This document shows positions 17,939-26,141 of a stretch of 63,960 nucleotides of DNA, piece by piece. Origin of the DNA: JAGVJT01 sp964513205 (GTDB lineage: Bacteria > Pseudomonadota > Gammaproteobacteria > Legionellales > Legionellaceae); the NCBI GenBank assembly GCA_964513205.1, contig CAZELP010000010.1, positions 1 to 63,960 on the forward strand. The letters run 5' to 3'. Position numbers and translations under genes: made by a program. The notes under the pieces were generated by a model, which saw nothing but the letters and a program-made list of their open reading frames with translations, was not told the origin of the DNA and searched no databases. Numbering within the stretch: the first letter of the stretch is position 1; every line of letters starts with the position of its first letter.

Positions 17939-18771
17939 TAAATTTTAATTAGTCCAAGCCACATCAAAAGACCATAATGACTTTGTAGGATAAATGCTTG
18001 GGTATAATTCGGATGTGCATTTCGGGAAAGACGAATGTTTTGTACGATAAGCCAGGTTGTTGCGATTCCGAACCACACGTAAAAATAGCCGGATAGTTTG
18101 TTTTCATATCCAATCAAAAGCCAAATCGCTGACATGATTGACAGACAGACCATAATAAAAAGATGCCAGTACCGCCCGAGCAAAATCGCGGTTGATCTCA
18201 CGCCGATGGATAGGTCGTCCTGTTTATCCGCCATCGCATATAAAGTGTCATAGGCCACAATCCAAATAAAATTTAATATAAGAAGCAGCCAAGTGGTTTG
18301 ATTCATGGGTTTCTCGAGTGCGGTATAAGCCATTGGAATACCCATTGAGAACGCGACCCCCAATATGAGTTGTGGCGCCGAAAAAAAGCGCTTACAAAAC
18401 GGATAAAGTATGGTGATGGCAAGCGCGAATAGCGCTTCATAAAAGCAGTTTTTAGGCAACTGAATCAAAACGATAAAAGCAGATATAAGTAAGATAAATA
18501 ACACTAAAAAAGCAGTTTCAAGTTTCACTTTGCCAGAAGTTAATGGTCTTGATGATGTGCGTTTGACGTGTAAGTCGATGTGCCTATCCGCAATGTCATT
18601 GAGCACGCATCCTGCTGAGCGCATTAAAAAAGTGCCAATAAAAAAGTAAAAGACAATGATCCACGGTGGAGATGGAGGCGCGGCCAGCCATAATGCCCAG
18701 GCTGTAGGATACCATAAAAGTAGTGTTCCTACCGGTTTATCGAAGCGAATCAAGCGAAGGATATTCATCAT
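17938..18771 (-). CDS. ubiA: 4-hydroxybenzoate polyprenyltransferase UbiA
   Basis: UbiA prenylates 4-hydroxybenzoate, the first membrane step of ubiquinone synthesis. The 277-residue protein is hydrophobic with about eight spans. It contains both Asp-rich motifs: NDIADRHIDLHVKRT with SRPLTSG (first), and YDTLYAMADKQDD (second), which bind Mg-diphosphate. FDKPVGTLLLWYPTAWALW at the start is typical. It overlaps the end of ubiC by 35 bases, and the two enzymes act consecutively. Confidence 0.95.
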   Translation of the reverse strand: MMNILRLIRFDKPVGTLLLWYPTAWALWLAAPPSPPWIIVFYFFIGTFLMRSAGCVLNDIADRHIDLHVKRTSSRPLTSGKVKLETAFLVLFILLISAFIVLIQLPKNCFYEALFALAITILYPFCKRFFSAPQLILGVAFSMGIPMAYTALEKPMNQTTWLLLILNFIWIVAYDTLYAMADKQDDLSIGVRSTAILLGRYWHLFIMVCLSIMSAIWLLIGYENKLSGYFYVWFGIATTWLIVQNIRLSRNAHPNYTQAFILQSHYGLLMWLGLIKI

Positions 18772-19285
18772 AATATTTCAGTTCAGGTAAAAAAATTTCT
18801 AGAAGATAGAAGGGGTATTTTTTTTTAATCTCAAAACGAGATAGTCTTCCCCATAGAGTATCTTTATCTAAGTTTTGTCCAAGCGTAGAGGCGATATAGG
18901 TGTGGATTGAGTTGGTGTTGTTAAATGAAAAATGTTGCATATTTTGACGTTCGATATCGGAGGATGACCAGATAATCTCGCCCAATGACTCCGTTTTTAA
19001 TCGTGCAAAACGTTCACTTTCTTTTGTGTAAGTGGTGTTGGGGATAATGGTTCTGGCGTACCAACAGCGGTGTTTCCCAGCATACATTAATATTTCTCTG
19101 CGCAAGATAGGAGTGTCATCTTGAGATTCAAACTCAATATGTTGGTTTTCCCACTGGTCTGGTTCAACCAGTCCTTGAAATAAGCACTCCAGATAAACAT
19201 TTGGACTCTTCTCTTTGAGCTTGTCGGTGATGGATCTTTGATGATATAGCCAGGCTTCTAATCCTATGGGTGCTGTTATTTTCAT
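18737..19285 (-). CDS. ubiC: Chorismate lyase UbiC
   Basis: UbiC converts chorismate to 4-hydroxybenzoate and pyruvate, feeding UbiA. The 182-residue protein has the family pattern RREILMYAG, WYARTIIPNTTY (with the conserved Arg), SLGEIIW, LWGRLSRFEI and LLEIFLPEL. Length is close to normal. Its ATG overlaps the stop of the response-regulator gene by four bases. Confidence 0.9.
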   Translation of the reverse strand: MKITAPIGLEAWLYHQRSITDKLKEKSPNVYLECLFQGLVEPDQWENQHIEFESQDDTPILRREILMYAGKHRCWYARTIIPNTTYTKESERFARLKTESLGEIIWSSSDIERQNMQHFSFNNTNSIHTYIASTLGQNLDKDTLWGRLSRFEIKKKYPFYLLEIFLPELKYYDEYPSLDSLR

Positions 19286-19974
19286 TTTGTGCTGTTGAAA
19301 AGATAACCAAAACCGCGAACAGTCTTAATCCAGGGTTCTCCTTCAGGATTGTCCCCTAATTTGTTTCTAAGATTGCTGATGTGTACATCGATACTTCTAT
19401 CGTATGCAGTAAATTTTCGACCAATCGCAAATTCGGTCAGCTCTTCTTTAGAAAATGCGTGACCTGGTGACTTGATTAGAATTTCAAGAATATTAAATTC
19501 AGTGTTGGTCAAGTCAAGTCGTTTGTCTAATACATGAACTGTTCTTTGTGCGCTATCGACGGTAATTCCTGAAAACTCAATCAATCGTTTAATTTGATTG
19601 AGAGTGTTCTGATTAACGCGTCTGAGTATCGCGCGTAAGCGGGCAATCAATTCAGCTGGATCGCACGGTTTTAGTATAAAGTCATCTGCACCATTTTCTA
19701 ATGCAAGCAATTTGTCTAGATCATCTTCTCGTGCTGTCAGAAATAGGACAGGGATGGTCGCGTGTTCTCGGATTGCTTCGAGCACACGAAATCCATTTTT
19801 TTTAGGGAGAAGAATTTCTAAGATGATGGCGTCAAATGTGTGATTTAATGCCATTTTTATACCCGATTCTCCATCGGTTGCCACATGCACATGGAAACCT
19901 TCCATCTCAAGATATTCACCGAGTTGGGTTGTGATGACGGGGTCGTTATCAATCAAAAGAATCTGTTTATTCAT
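19282..19974 (-). CDS. OmpR/PhoB-family response regulator with Glu at the phosphorylation site
   Basis: The 230-residue protein has a receiver domain (residues 1-120) and a winged-helix DNA-binding domain (about 130-228, with RTVHVLDKRLDLTNTEFNIL, DVHISNLRNKLGD and IKTVRGFGYLF). In the receiver the acidic pair Asp9/Asp11, Thr80 and Lys102 are kept. The phosphoacceptor position reads IILEILLPKKNG: residue 53 is Glu (codon GAA) where the family has Asp. Asp-to-Glu can mimic phosphorylation, so the regulator may be constitutively active or controlled otherwise. No sensor kinase is adjacent. It sits three bases after corC and overlaps ubiC by four. Confidence 0.9.
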   Translation of the reverse strand: MNKQILLIDNDPVITTQLGEYLEMEGFHVHVATDGESGIKMALNHTFDAIILEILLPKKNGFRVLEAIREHATIPVLFLTAREDDLDKLLALENGADDFILKPCDPAELIARLRAILRRVNQNTLNQIKRLIEFSGITVDSAQRTVHVLDKRLDLTNTEFNILEILIKSPGHAFSKEELTEFAIGRKFTAYDRSIDVHISNLRNKLGDNPEGEPWIKTVRGFGYLFNSTK

Positions 19975-19977
19975 ACA

Positions 19978-20829
19978 TCAACTTTTTTGGTTTTCAAGGG
20001 TGGGCATTCTTTGGTCAAGACACTCTAATAATTTTATGCCTCTTACGTCTGCGTGCAAAATTGTGAACATGAAGCCGTCCATTAATATATGTTCTCCTCT
20101 TTTGGGTAAGTGTCCTAATTTTGCCATGACAAGACCGCCTATCGTGTCGTAATCTTCGTCAGAAAAATGACTGTTGAGTGTTTCGTTAAAAATTTGAATA
20201 GGCGTATGTGCTTTCAAGATAAATTGATTTTTCCCATGAGCTTTGATGTAGGCCTCTTCGTCAATATCAAATTCATCTTCGATGTCTCCAATAATTTGTT
20301 CGATAATGTCTTCTAATGTCACAAAACCTGAGACAGCGCCATATTCATCTACGACAATTGCCATGTGGTTTCGAGTATTTCGAAATTCACTGAGTAGCAA
20401 ATCTAAGCGCTTACTTTCTGGAATAATGGTTGCTTTTCTCGTAATTTTATAAAGATCAAATGGTTCGGCATTGTCTTTTTGAAAACGCAGTAAATCTTTT
20501 GCATGTAGAATGCCAATGACATCATCTTTATGTGCATCGGATACAGGGAAACGAGAATGTCCTGATTGAGTGACAATATTCAGGACCTCAGATAAGTTGT
20601 TATTTTTTGAAATCCATGTCATCTGATTTTTAGGTAACATGATGTCTCGAACTTTGAGCTGAGAAAATTGCAACACGCCCTCAACCATCGTTAATGTTTG
20701 AGCATCGATGATTTTTTGCACCTTGGCTTGACGCAGTAATTTGATCAGCTCTTCTAATGTTTTAGGTTCAAACTGTAGAAGTTTTTTTAGCCGCATTAAC
20801 CAAGAAAATGCGTCATCTTTTCTCTTCAA
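19978..20829 (-). CDS. corC: CorC/HlyC-family CBS-domain protein
   Basis: The protein has 283 residues if it starts at TTG 20829 (LKRKDDAFSWLMR), with AGAGGA eight bases upstream and a 17-base overlap with ybeY. A longer reading to 21108 runs through ybeY in another frame and is rejected. It holds two CBS domains (VRDIMLPKNQMTWI ... SRFPVSDAHKDDVIGILHAKDLL; NHMAIVVDEYGAVSGFVTLEDI) and the CorC_HlyC C-terminal domain (DTIGGLVMAKLGHLPKRGEH). Members are linked to Mg/Co homeostasis. The ybeY-corC pair is conserved in gammaproteobacteria; the usual ybeZ and lnt are not here. Confidence 0.88.
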   Translation of the reverse strand: MKRKDDAFSWLMRLKKLLQFEPKTLEELIKLLRQAKVQKIIDAQTLTMVEGVLQFSQLKVRDIMLPKNQMTWISKNNNLSEVLNIVTQSGHSRFPVSDAHKDDVIGILHAKDLLRFQKDNAEPFDLYKITRKATIIPESKRLDLLLSEFRNTRNHMAIVVDEYGAVSGFVTLEDIIEQIIGDIEDEFDIDEEAYIKAHGKNQFILKAHTPIQIFNETLNSHFSDEDYDTIGGLVMAKLGHLPKRGEHILMDGFMFTILHADVRGIKLLECLDQRMPTLENQKS

Positions 20830-21298
20830 GGTGATTATCCTCTGTTGGGTAAGGGTTAGAAAATCCGAGTTTTGAAAGTAATTCGATTTCCAATGCCTGC
20901 ATGACGGCTGTTTCTTCAGCCTCAATGTGATCATGGCCCAATAAATGTAAGATGCCATGAATGATAATATGAGCCCAATGTTCTTCCAGTGGGACATTGG
21001 CGTCTTCGCTTTCCGTTTGTAGCACATCAGGGCAAATAATGACGTCTCCCAAAAATGGGTGAACTTTTCTGATTTCTTCAGGTATTGCAGAGGGAAAAGC
21101 CAAAACATTGGTTGCTTTATCTTGCTGTCGATAAGTCCGATTTAAGGTTTGTATTTCGGGCACGTCGACAAAGCGCAAAGTGAGCTCATACCCCCGATAT
21201 TCCGCTCCTAAGGCAATTAAGGCCCATTCTTGAATGTGTTTTTTGGATACGGGGATAGGATGCGTTGTTGCGATTTGTATGTCTATCTTTTTGTTCAT
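20813..21298 (-). CDS. ybeY: Endoribonuclease YbeY (rRNA maturation factor)
   Basis: YbeY is a zinc-dependent ribonuclease needed for 16S rRNA 3'-end maturation and ribosome quality control. The metal site HGILHLLGHDH (three His) is intact near residue 115, preceded by ATNVLAFP and LGDVIICPDV. The ATG at 21298 is chosen because GAGGG lies just upstream and it overlaps the preceding stop as ATGA; this gives 161 residues. An earlier in-frame ATG at 21316 lies within the upstream gene. Confidence 0.93.
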   Translation of the reverse strand: MNKKIDIQIATTHPIPVSKKHIQEWALIALGAEYRGYELTLRFVDVPEIQTLNRTYRQQDKATNVLAFPSAIPEEIRKVHPFLGDVIICPDVLQTESEDANVPLEEHWAHIIIHGILHLLGHDHIEAEETAVMQALEIELLSKLGFSNPYPTEDNHLEEKR

Positions 21299-22035
21299 GC
21301 GCCCTCGAGTAACCATTGGATCTGCGTCTGAATATCAATGGAGATGCTTGAAAGCTCTTCAATATTAGAATCTTCATAGACGGATATGGCATTGTTAGAA
21401 TATTGCTGTTTTTCTTCTAATTGTTTAATCATTTCATCGCGTTGTTGATGTAGCCAGATAATTTGGGGCGAAAACAAATTTAAGATGGATTCTATCCAAT
21501 CATCGAGAACTTGCCAATAAGGGTTGTCTGTTAAAGACATTTTAAAAAGGCTTAAATTTCGATTGATGTATTTGCTATCATACCATATTTCTGAAGAAAT
21601 CCATCGATTGACTGTAAATAGTCGAATGGGTTTTCCATATTGGCTCATACTGATGGCGACAAGGTGAGTCATTGGATTATCCATATACTTGTCCCAGTCT
21701 GGAATACTTTTAGGTTTGATGTGTTTGGGAATCTGCGGATATCGCATGAAGCAGTGAAAATGACCGTGCTCAAATGCGTCAAAATTTTCTCTATGGCAAT
21801 GATAAAAATATTGCGCGCCTGTTTGTTTGTCGATTCGATCCCCTTTGGGGTAATGTTGCAGATGCAAATGTTTCTCTTGATCGTTCAACGTGTAGTGAAC
21901 AATATTTTCACCTTGCGTGTTGAGCATTCGCTGCTCGGCAGACAACGCTCTTTTTGCATAACTCAAAAGCTTCGCCCGTCGATGGTGGGTAAGTGACGGC
22001 AAAACGAATTCAGTTTGCTTCATATCCGTAGACAT
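21295..22035 (-). CDS. Conserved-looking soluble protein with His-rich motifs, function unknown
   Basis: The 246-residue protein has no signal peptide or membrane span. Around residues 75-100 it shows QYFYHCHREN followed by EHGHFHCFMRYP, a dense cluster of His and Cys that could bind metal. The C-terminal third is a likely helical/coiled region (IIWLHQQRDEMIKQLEEKQQ). It is translated ahead of ybeY with an ATGA overlap and probably opens the six-gene operon running to ubiA. I do not recognise the family. Confidence 0.75.
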   Translation of the reverse strand: MSTDMKQTEFVLPSLTHHRRAKLLSYAKRALSAEQRMLNTQGENIVHYTLNDQEKHLHLQHYPKGDRIDKQTGAQYFYHCHRENFDAFEHGHFHCFMRYPQIPKHIKPKSIPDWDKYMDNPMTHLVAISMSQYGKPIRLFTVNRWISSEIWYDSKYINRNLSLFKMSLTDNPYWQVLDDWIESILNLFSPQIIWLHQQRDEMIKQLEEKQQYSNNAISVYEDSNIEELSSISIDIQTQIQWLLEGA

Positions 22036-22055
22036 TGAAAGTGCTGGAGAAAGAT

Positions 22056-22086
22056 AAAAAAAGGACGCTTAAAGGCGCCCTTTTTT
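22056..22086 (-). terminator. Rho-independent terminator of the Cys-rich peptide gene
   Basis: On the minus strand AAAAAGGGCGC-CTTTAA-GCGTCCTTTTTTT forms a GC stem with one G-U pair and a long U tract, six bases after the stop codon at 22092. The next leftward gene starts at 22035, so it begins a new unit. Confidence 0.8.
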
Positions 22087-22091
22087 GAAAC

Positions 22092-22319
22092 TTAGCTGCC
22101 GCTACAACCACTACAAGAAGAGCCCGCACATGCAGGTTTAGCGCCAGAGCAACCCTTGCATCCAGAACAACCCTTGCATCCAGAACAACCTTTACAACCT
22201 TGGCACATTGTGCTACCTGAAGCCGCATTCATTGTGTCATCTGCGTAAGCAGCAGGAATAACGGTCGTCATCGACAGAGTGGAAAGGAGCGCTGCCACTG
22301 CTAATGATGTTTTTTTCAT
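22092..22319 (-). CDS. Secreted Cys/Gly-repeat small protein
   Basis: From ATG 22319 (AAGGA eight bases upstream) the product has 75 residues. Residues 1-27 are a clear signal peptide (MKKTSLAVAALLSTLSM ... AYADD). After it comes a low-complexity tail with repeated GCKGCS units, then AKPACAGSSCSGCSGS. The 18-bp repeat unit is nearly perfect in the DNA. Such exported Cys-rich peptides resemble the HvfA/bufferin-type substrates of DUF692 enzymes, and other copper-binding or Gly/Cys-rich envelope proteins. No DUF692 gene is next to it; the one in this window is about 30 kb away in a different operon. Function is open. Confidence 0.8.
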   Translation of the reverse strand: MKKTSLAVAALLSTLSMTTVIPAAYADDTMNAASGSTMCQGCKGCSGCKGCSGCKGCSGAKPACAGSSCSGCSGS

Positions 22320-22540
22320 GTTCACATTCCTTGTACAGGTTGATTGAAAGTCAAAACCGGTGTTATCTTATACATAAAGTCACAACAATAAGTAACCCGT
22401 ATCCTTATCTTAGCAAGAGCCATTTAAAGTGCGAAGTCTTTTTTTTAAAAAAATCCATTTTGCAATAACGATGATTGCAGGATTCCATTTCAACAAACCA
22501 AAGTCAAAATTATCTTGTTAAAATATCGCATGGAGTGTGT

Positions 22541-25500
22541 ATGCATTTTAGAAGTGAAGCTGAACTTCGAAGCCATGTTTTGGGGCAACTGATTCCTTTT
22601 GAGTATTGGCGTGATATTTTTGAATACGAACTTGATGAGTCGTCTCTCCAGTATCGAATTTTAGGTGGGTCTTTAACTGATTTATTGTCACTCAATGAAA
22701 AAGATATCCCGACACACCAAGACAAAAAAAAATATATTGTCGTCATGCTGTGCGCCTTGGATTACAGTGATATAGATTTGCTCAAAATGATTGCGTTTAT
22801 CCTTTCTAATACGTGCAAAAACGAAGCCTGTGAGCTGATTCAAGAGATTTTTATTTTAAGTTGTTGGAGTGGTCGATGTGAGTTAATTCATAACATTTTA
22901 TCGGATAAACAAGTGTTATGTTCGACCACTATGATCGCATTTCAGCGTTATTGTGCTTTTCGTTTTGCAGTGCTCAGAGGACATTTGGATGTAGTCAAAA
23001 CACTGATTGCCGAAATGCCAGAAAAAATTGAAGAGATGCTCTCCGTACTTGATTGTTATGCGCTTACGGTATCTGCATCAAACGATCATTTGCATGTCTT
23101 TAAATATCTCATGTCACTTTTTAGCGATAGACCACAGAAACAGATGCAATTTATAGATGCAAAAGGTGTCTATTTTTGTGAGTCAGCAATCTCAAATGGC
23201 AGTCTTGATTTTTTGAAATATATAGATGGTGTATCGCCTGGAATAGTCTCTTATATCATCCGCAATCATGCATACAAGTTTTTTTTACTCGCCGTTTCGA
23301 ATGGGCATGTCCATATTCTCCGGTACTTTCGTTTGGTGATGCCAGAGCTTTTTAGTGGGATGCCAGAGTCTGATCGGAATTTAGCATTTGAGTCTGCATG
23401 CATCAATGGACATGTGAGAGCTCTATTGTATTTGAGTAATTTTTTACCGGACTCGCTTTCGAGTGTTCCGAGAGCATTAATCCATCATGTTTTTTGCTTT
23501 TCTGCGATGCATGGTCGACTCAATGTTTTGAGGTTTTTATTTTTAATGTTTCCCTCTGAACGACATGCAATGCTGTTGGCTTGTAAACAGTATGTTTTTG
23601 AAGTTGTTTGTAGCAGAGGCCATATTCAAGTGTTTGATTTTTTAATTGAGAATATGTTGACTGAAGAAATAACATATTCCTCTTTCTTGCAACCAAGATT
23701 TATCTTTCATCAAGCTGTGTGTTCTAATAATATTCAGATGCTTGATCGATTTCTGCTCTTTGTATCACGTGAAGAGGTAAAACGTATACTGAGTAATCAA
23801 GGATATTTGATTTTCAAATATGCGCATTCATTGGTTCTTTTTGAGAAATTATTGGATTTCCTAGGATCGGAGTCTCGATTGATGATAGAGGCTTCATCTT
23901 TTATGATTTTTCACGCCATGATGCTGAATAAACGCTTTGATGTGGTTAAAAAAATTGTTGCGTTGACGGATGAAGACACGCGACAATCGATGCTTGAGTC
24001 GAGCGGTTTTCAGGCTTTTCATGGGATAAACAACGTTGAAATATTAGATTTCTTAGTATCCAATCTTTCTCGTGAACGCGTGCAGAAGATGATTGAATTT
24101 AATGATTTTTCTGCTTTTCATTCATCTTCTCATATCGATGTATTGCGTTATTTTGTGAGCAAGGTTTCATCTTCTCAATTGCAAGCGATGCTTGCTGCAC
24201 GTGATTTTACAATTTTTCGCAGTGTTCATGATTTTGATACTTTAAATTTTCTAATCGATACTCTTGAACCAGGCGCGCTACAAGCCATGATAGAGTATGA
24301 TAACTTTGCCATTTTTCGTTCTCCAAAAGACACCCGTGTTGCAGATTTGCTGATGCATTTGGTTGCTAAAGAAAATCTTTCATCCATGATTTCTGCAAGA
24401 AATTACGAAGCGCTTACTTTTGTCGTAGCGCGTGGAGACATCGAGACGTTCAACATTCTGATGAACTATTTTTATGACTGTGGAAAATGGGATGAGGTGA
24501 TACAGTGTCGCGGAACATTTTTATTTAAGAAAGCCGTAGAGGCGAATCGTTTGTATATGGCACACTTTTTATTGAATCATCCGATTATCTTTGCATATGC
24601 GGAAGCTCGTGTGATTGAGTATGGACACATTGTTGATATTTTTCTTGAAGAAACCTTATCTCAATTACCCAAAAATACAGCGCAAATGGTGTTTGAAACA
24701 TCTGAACAGGCCCGATTGTACTTTTTTATTTTAAGAAATCTGATTCGTCGTCATGATTTAAATATGTTCTCAGTGATTTCTCACTTAATCTCCATACCGG
24801 CAGTGCAATCAATTTTGCATCTTGAGATTACCAAAGCACATCCTAACGAATTATATAGCTTGGCCGTTGAGATAGGATACACACAGGTCATTTCCTTGCT
24901 TTTGACCATTCCTTCTATTCGTGATTTAGTCGGACAAAACCCATGCGAGCCAAATGTCAACGCACTGGACTTAAGTGCATTTGCGTGTGATCCAGAATCG
25001 TCGATGAGAGCTTTGACTGTCACAGAGCAAAACTCCTTGTCGACATTAATTTCATATTATCATCCTTTTTTACTAGAGCTCGGTTCTTCATTTGTGATTG
25101 AGGACTTGAAAGCTTGCCTTGAGGAGCGTTTTAAAAAAAATCCGGCAGTGCTTGTCGTGAGTGAAAATGAAAAACTCGATCTGCCTCTTACTTGGGATGA
25201 GTATCAAGCGCTAAATTTATCGTCTTCTGCATGTCAATTGGCAAATCAAGCGTATCATGCGCACAGAGAACACACGGTATGGCGTTATCTCTCAAAACCT
25301 AATTTTTGGATGTCTCCTCATGCACTGTATGTGAACCGCGATGAACATGACGAAAATATGCGTTGGTCTACTTTTGAAGATTACCAAGACTTAATTGCAA
25401 TATTTTACTTGGCTGCAAAAGATGAAAAAGCGGAACCATCGGATGGCTTTACCATTGAAACTCGTCTCAATCATTTTTTTGAAGAGTTAGCGCTTATAGG

Positions 25501-26080
25501 AAGAGCGCACAATTGGGACGTATCGCGAGATAATTTTGATGAAGGAGATAAGCCCAGTTGTTACTCAGGGGTGAAGCGGCGATTGTTTCAGTCGCTTCAG
25601 GGGCATCATCTGTTTAAAAATCATTTAGTTGACGAAATTAAGGCTGTATTACAAGATTTTGTGCGAGATCACTTTATTGAATGTCTTGATGGTGTCGCTC
25701 TGAGTGAGTTTAAAATTATCCAATCTGAATTTGAAGCAGGTCATGCGACACATGATTGTTTTCAAAAATTCCATATATCGGCAGAAAAGCAAACCGAATT
25801 GATCGATATTTTAAAAGAAAAATATGGTGTTTTATTGGATAGCGAAATGGAAAATTACGTTCGAAGAAGCTTTATTTTGAATGATATCTATCCTTCTCAT
25901 GTGGCACGATTTGCGGGCGAGGTGCATTTTGTTCAACTTTTATTTAAGAAAAGACCCATCTTTTCCTCCTCTTCTTCGAGTCCTGATGCGACATTTCGTG
26001 AGTTTTCAATTTTCCAATCCAGAATGCTCACATCGAGAAATGAAAGCGATTCACCTTCGTTATCTCACGCGCTCAAATGA
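22541..26080 (+). CDS. Giant protein with degenerate ankyrin-like repeats (effector-like)
   Basis: The start ATG 22541 has GGAG five bases upstream; the frame stays open to a TTG at 22475. The 1179-residue protein has, from about residue 110 to 830, many roughly 33-60-residue helical units with ankyrin-like cores such as FRFAVLRGHLDVVKTLIAEM, LLAVSNGHVHILRYFRL, AFESACINGHVRALLYLSNF and VFEVVCSRGHIQVFDFLIEN. The middle units (residues about 460-640) are a second, more regular type ending in FHG/FHS/FRS. The last 300 residues are different and unassigned, with a Ser-rich tail. There is no signal peptide. Legionellales encode many such ankyrin proteins as host-directed effectors; that role is inferred. 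Confidence 0.75.
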   Translation: MHFRSEAELRSHVLGQLIPFEYWRDIFEYELDESSLQYRILGGSLTDLLSLNEKDIPTHQDKKKYIVVMLCALDYSDIDLLKMIAFILSNTCKNEACELIQEIFILSCWSGRCELIHNILSDKQVLCSTTMIAFQRYCAFRFAVLRGHLDVVKTLIAEMPEKIEEMLSVLDCYALTVSASNDHLHVFKYLMSLFSDRPQKQMQFIDAKGVYFCESAISNGSLDFLKYIDGVSPGIVSYIIRNHAYKFFLLAVSNGHVHILRYFRLVMPELFSGMPESDRNLAFESACINGHVRALLYLSNFLPDSLSSVPRALIHHVFCFSAMHGRLNVLRFLFLMFPSERHAMLLACKQYVFEVVCSRGHIQVFDFLIENMLTEEITYSSFLQPRFIFHQAVCSNNIQMLDRFLLFVSREEVKRILSNQGYLIFKYAHSLVLFEKLLDFLGSESRLMIEASSFMIFHAMMLNKRFDVVKKIVALTDEDTRQSMLESSGFQAFHGINNVEILDFLVSNLSRERVQKMIEFNDFSAFHSSSHIDVLRYFVSKVSSSQLQAMLAARDFTIFRSVHDFDTLNFLIDTLEPGALQAMIEYDNFAIFRSPKDTRVADLLMHLVAKENLSSMISARNYEALTFVVARGDIETFNILMNYFYDCGKWDEVIQCRGTFLFKKAVEANRLYMAHFLLNHPIIFAYAEARVIEYGHIVDIFLEETLSQLPKNTAQMVFETSEQARLYFFILRNLIRRHDLNMFSVISHLISIPAVQSILHLEITKAHPNELYSLAVEIGYTQVISLLLTIPSIRDLVGQNPCEPNVNALDLSAFACDPESSMRALTVTEQNSLSTLISYYHPFLLELGSSFVIEDLKACLEERFKKNPAVLVVSENEKLDLPLTWDEYQALNLSSSACQLANQAYHAHREHTVWRYLSKPNFWMSPHALYVNRDEHDENMRWSTFEDYQDLIAIFYLAAKDEKAEPSDGFTIETRLNHFFEELALIGRAHNWDVSRDNFDEGDKPSCYSGVKRRLFQSLQGHHLFKNHLVDEIKAVLQDFVRDHFIECLDGVALSEFKIIQSEFEAGHATHDCFQKFHISAEKQTELIDILKEKYGVLLDSEMENYVRRSFILNDIYPSHVARFAGEVHFVQLLFKKRPIFSSSSSSPDATFREFSIFQSRMLTSRNESDSPSLSHALK

Positions 26081-26141
26081 AGGGCTGAGTTTTAAGTCAA
26101 AATAAGATATAATGGGTGCTCCTTAATCGTAGGTTGCGCTC

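Noticed and set aside
20830..21108. N-terminal extension of CorC to 21108
   Set aside because: The extension overlaps ybeY in another frame and has no CorC-like sequence. The family match starts at the TTG at 20829.
22150..22200. 18-bp tandem repeats as a CRISPR-like or regulatory array
   Set aside because: The repeats lie in frame inside the Cys-rich peptide gene and simply encode GCKGCS units; there are no spacers.
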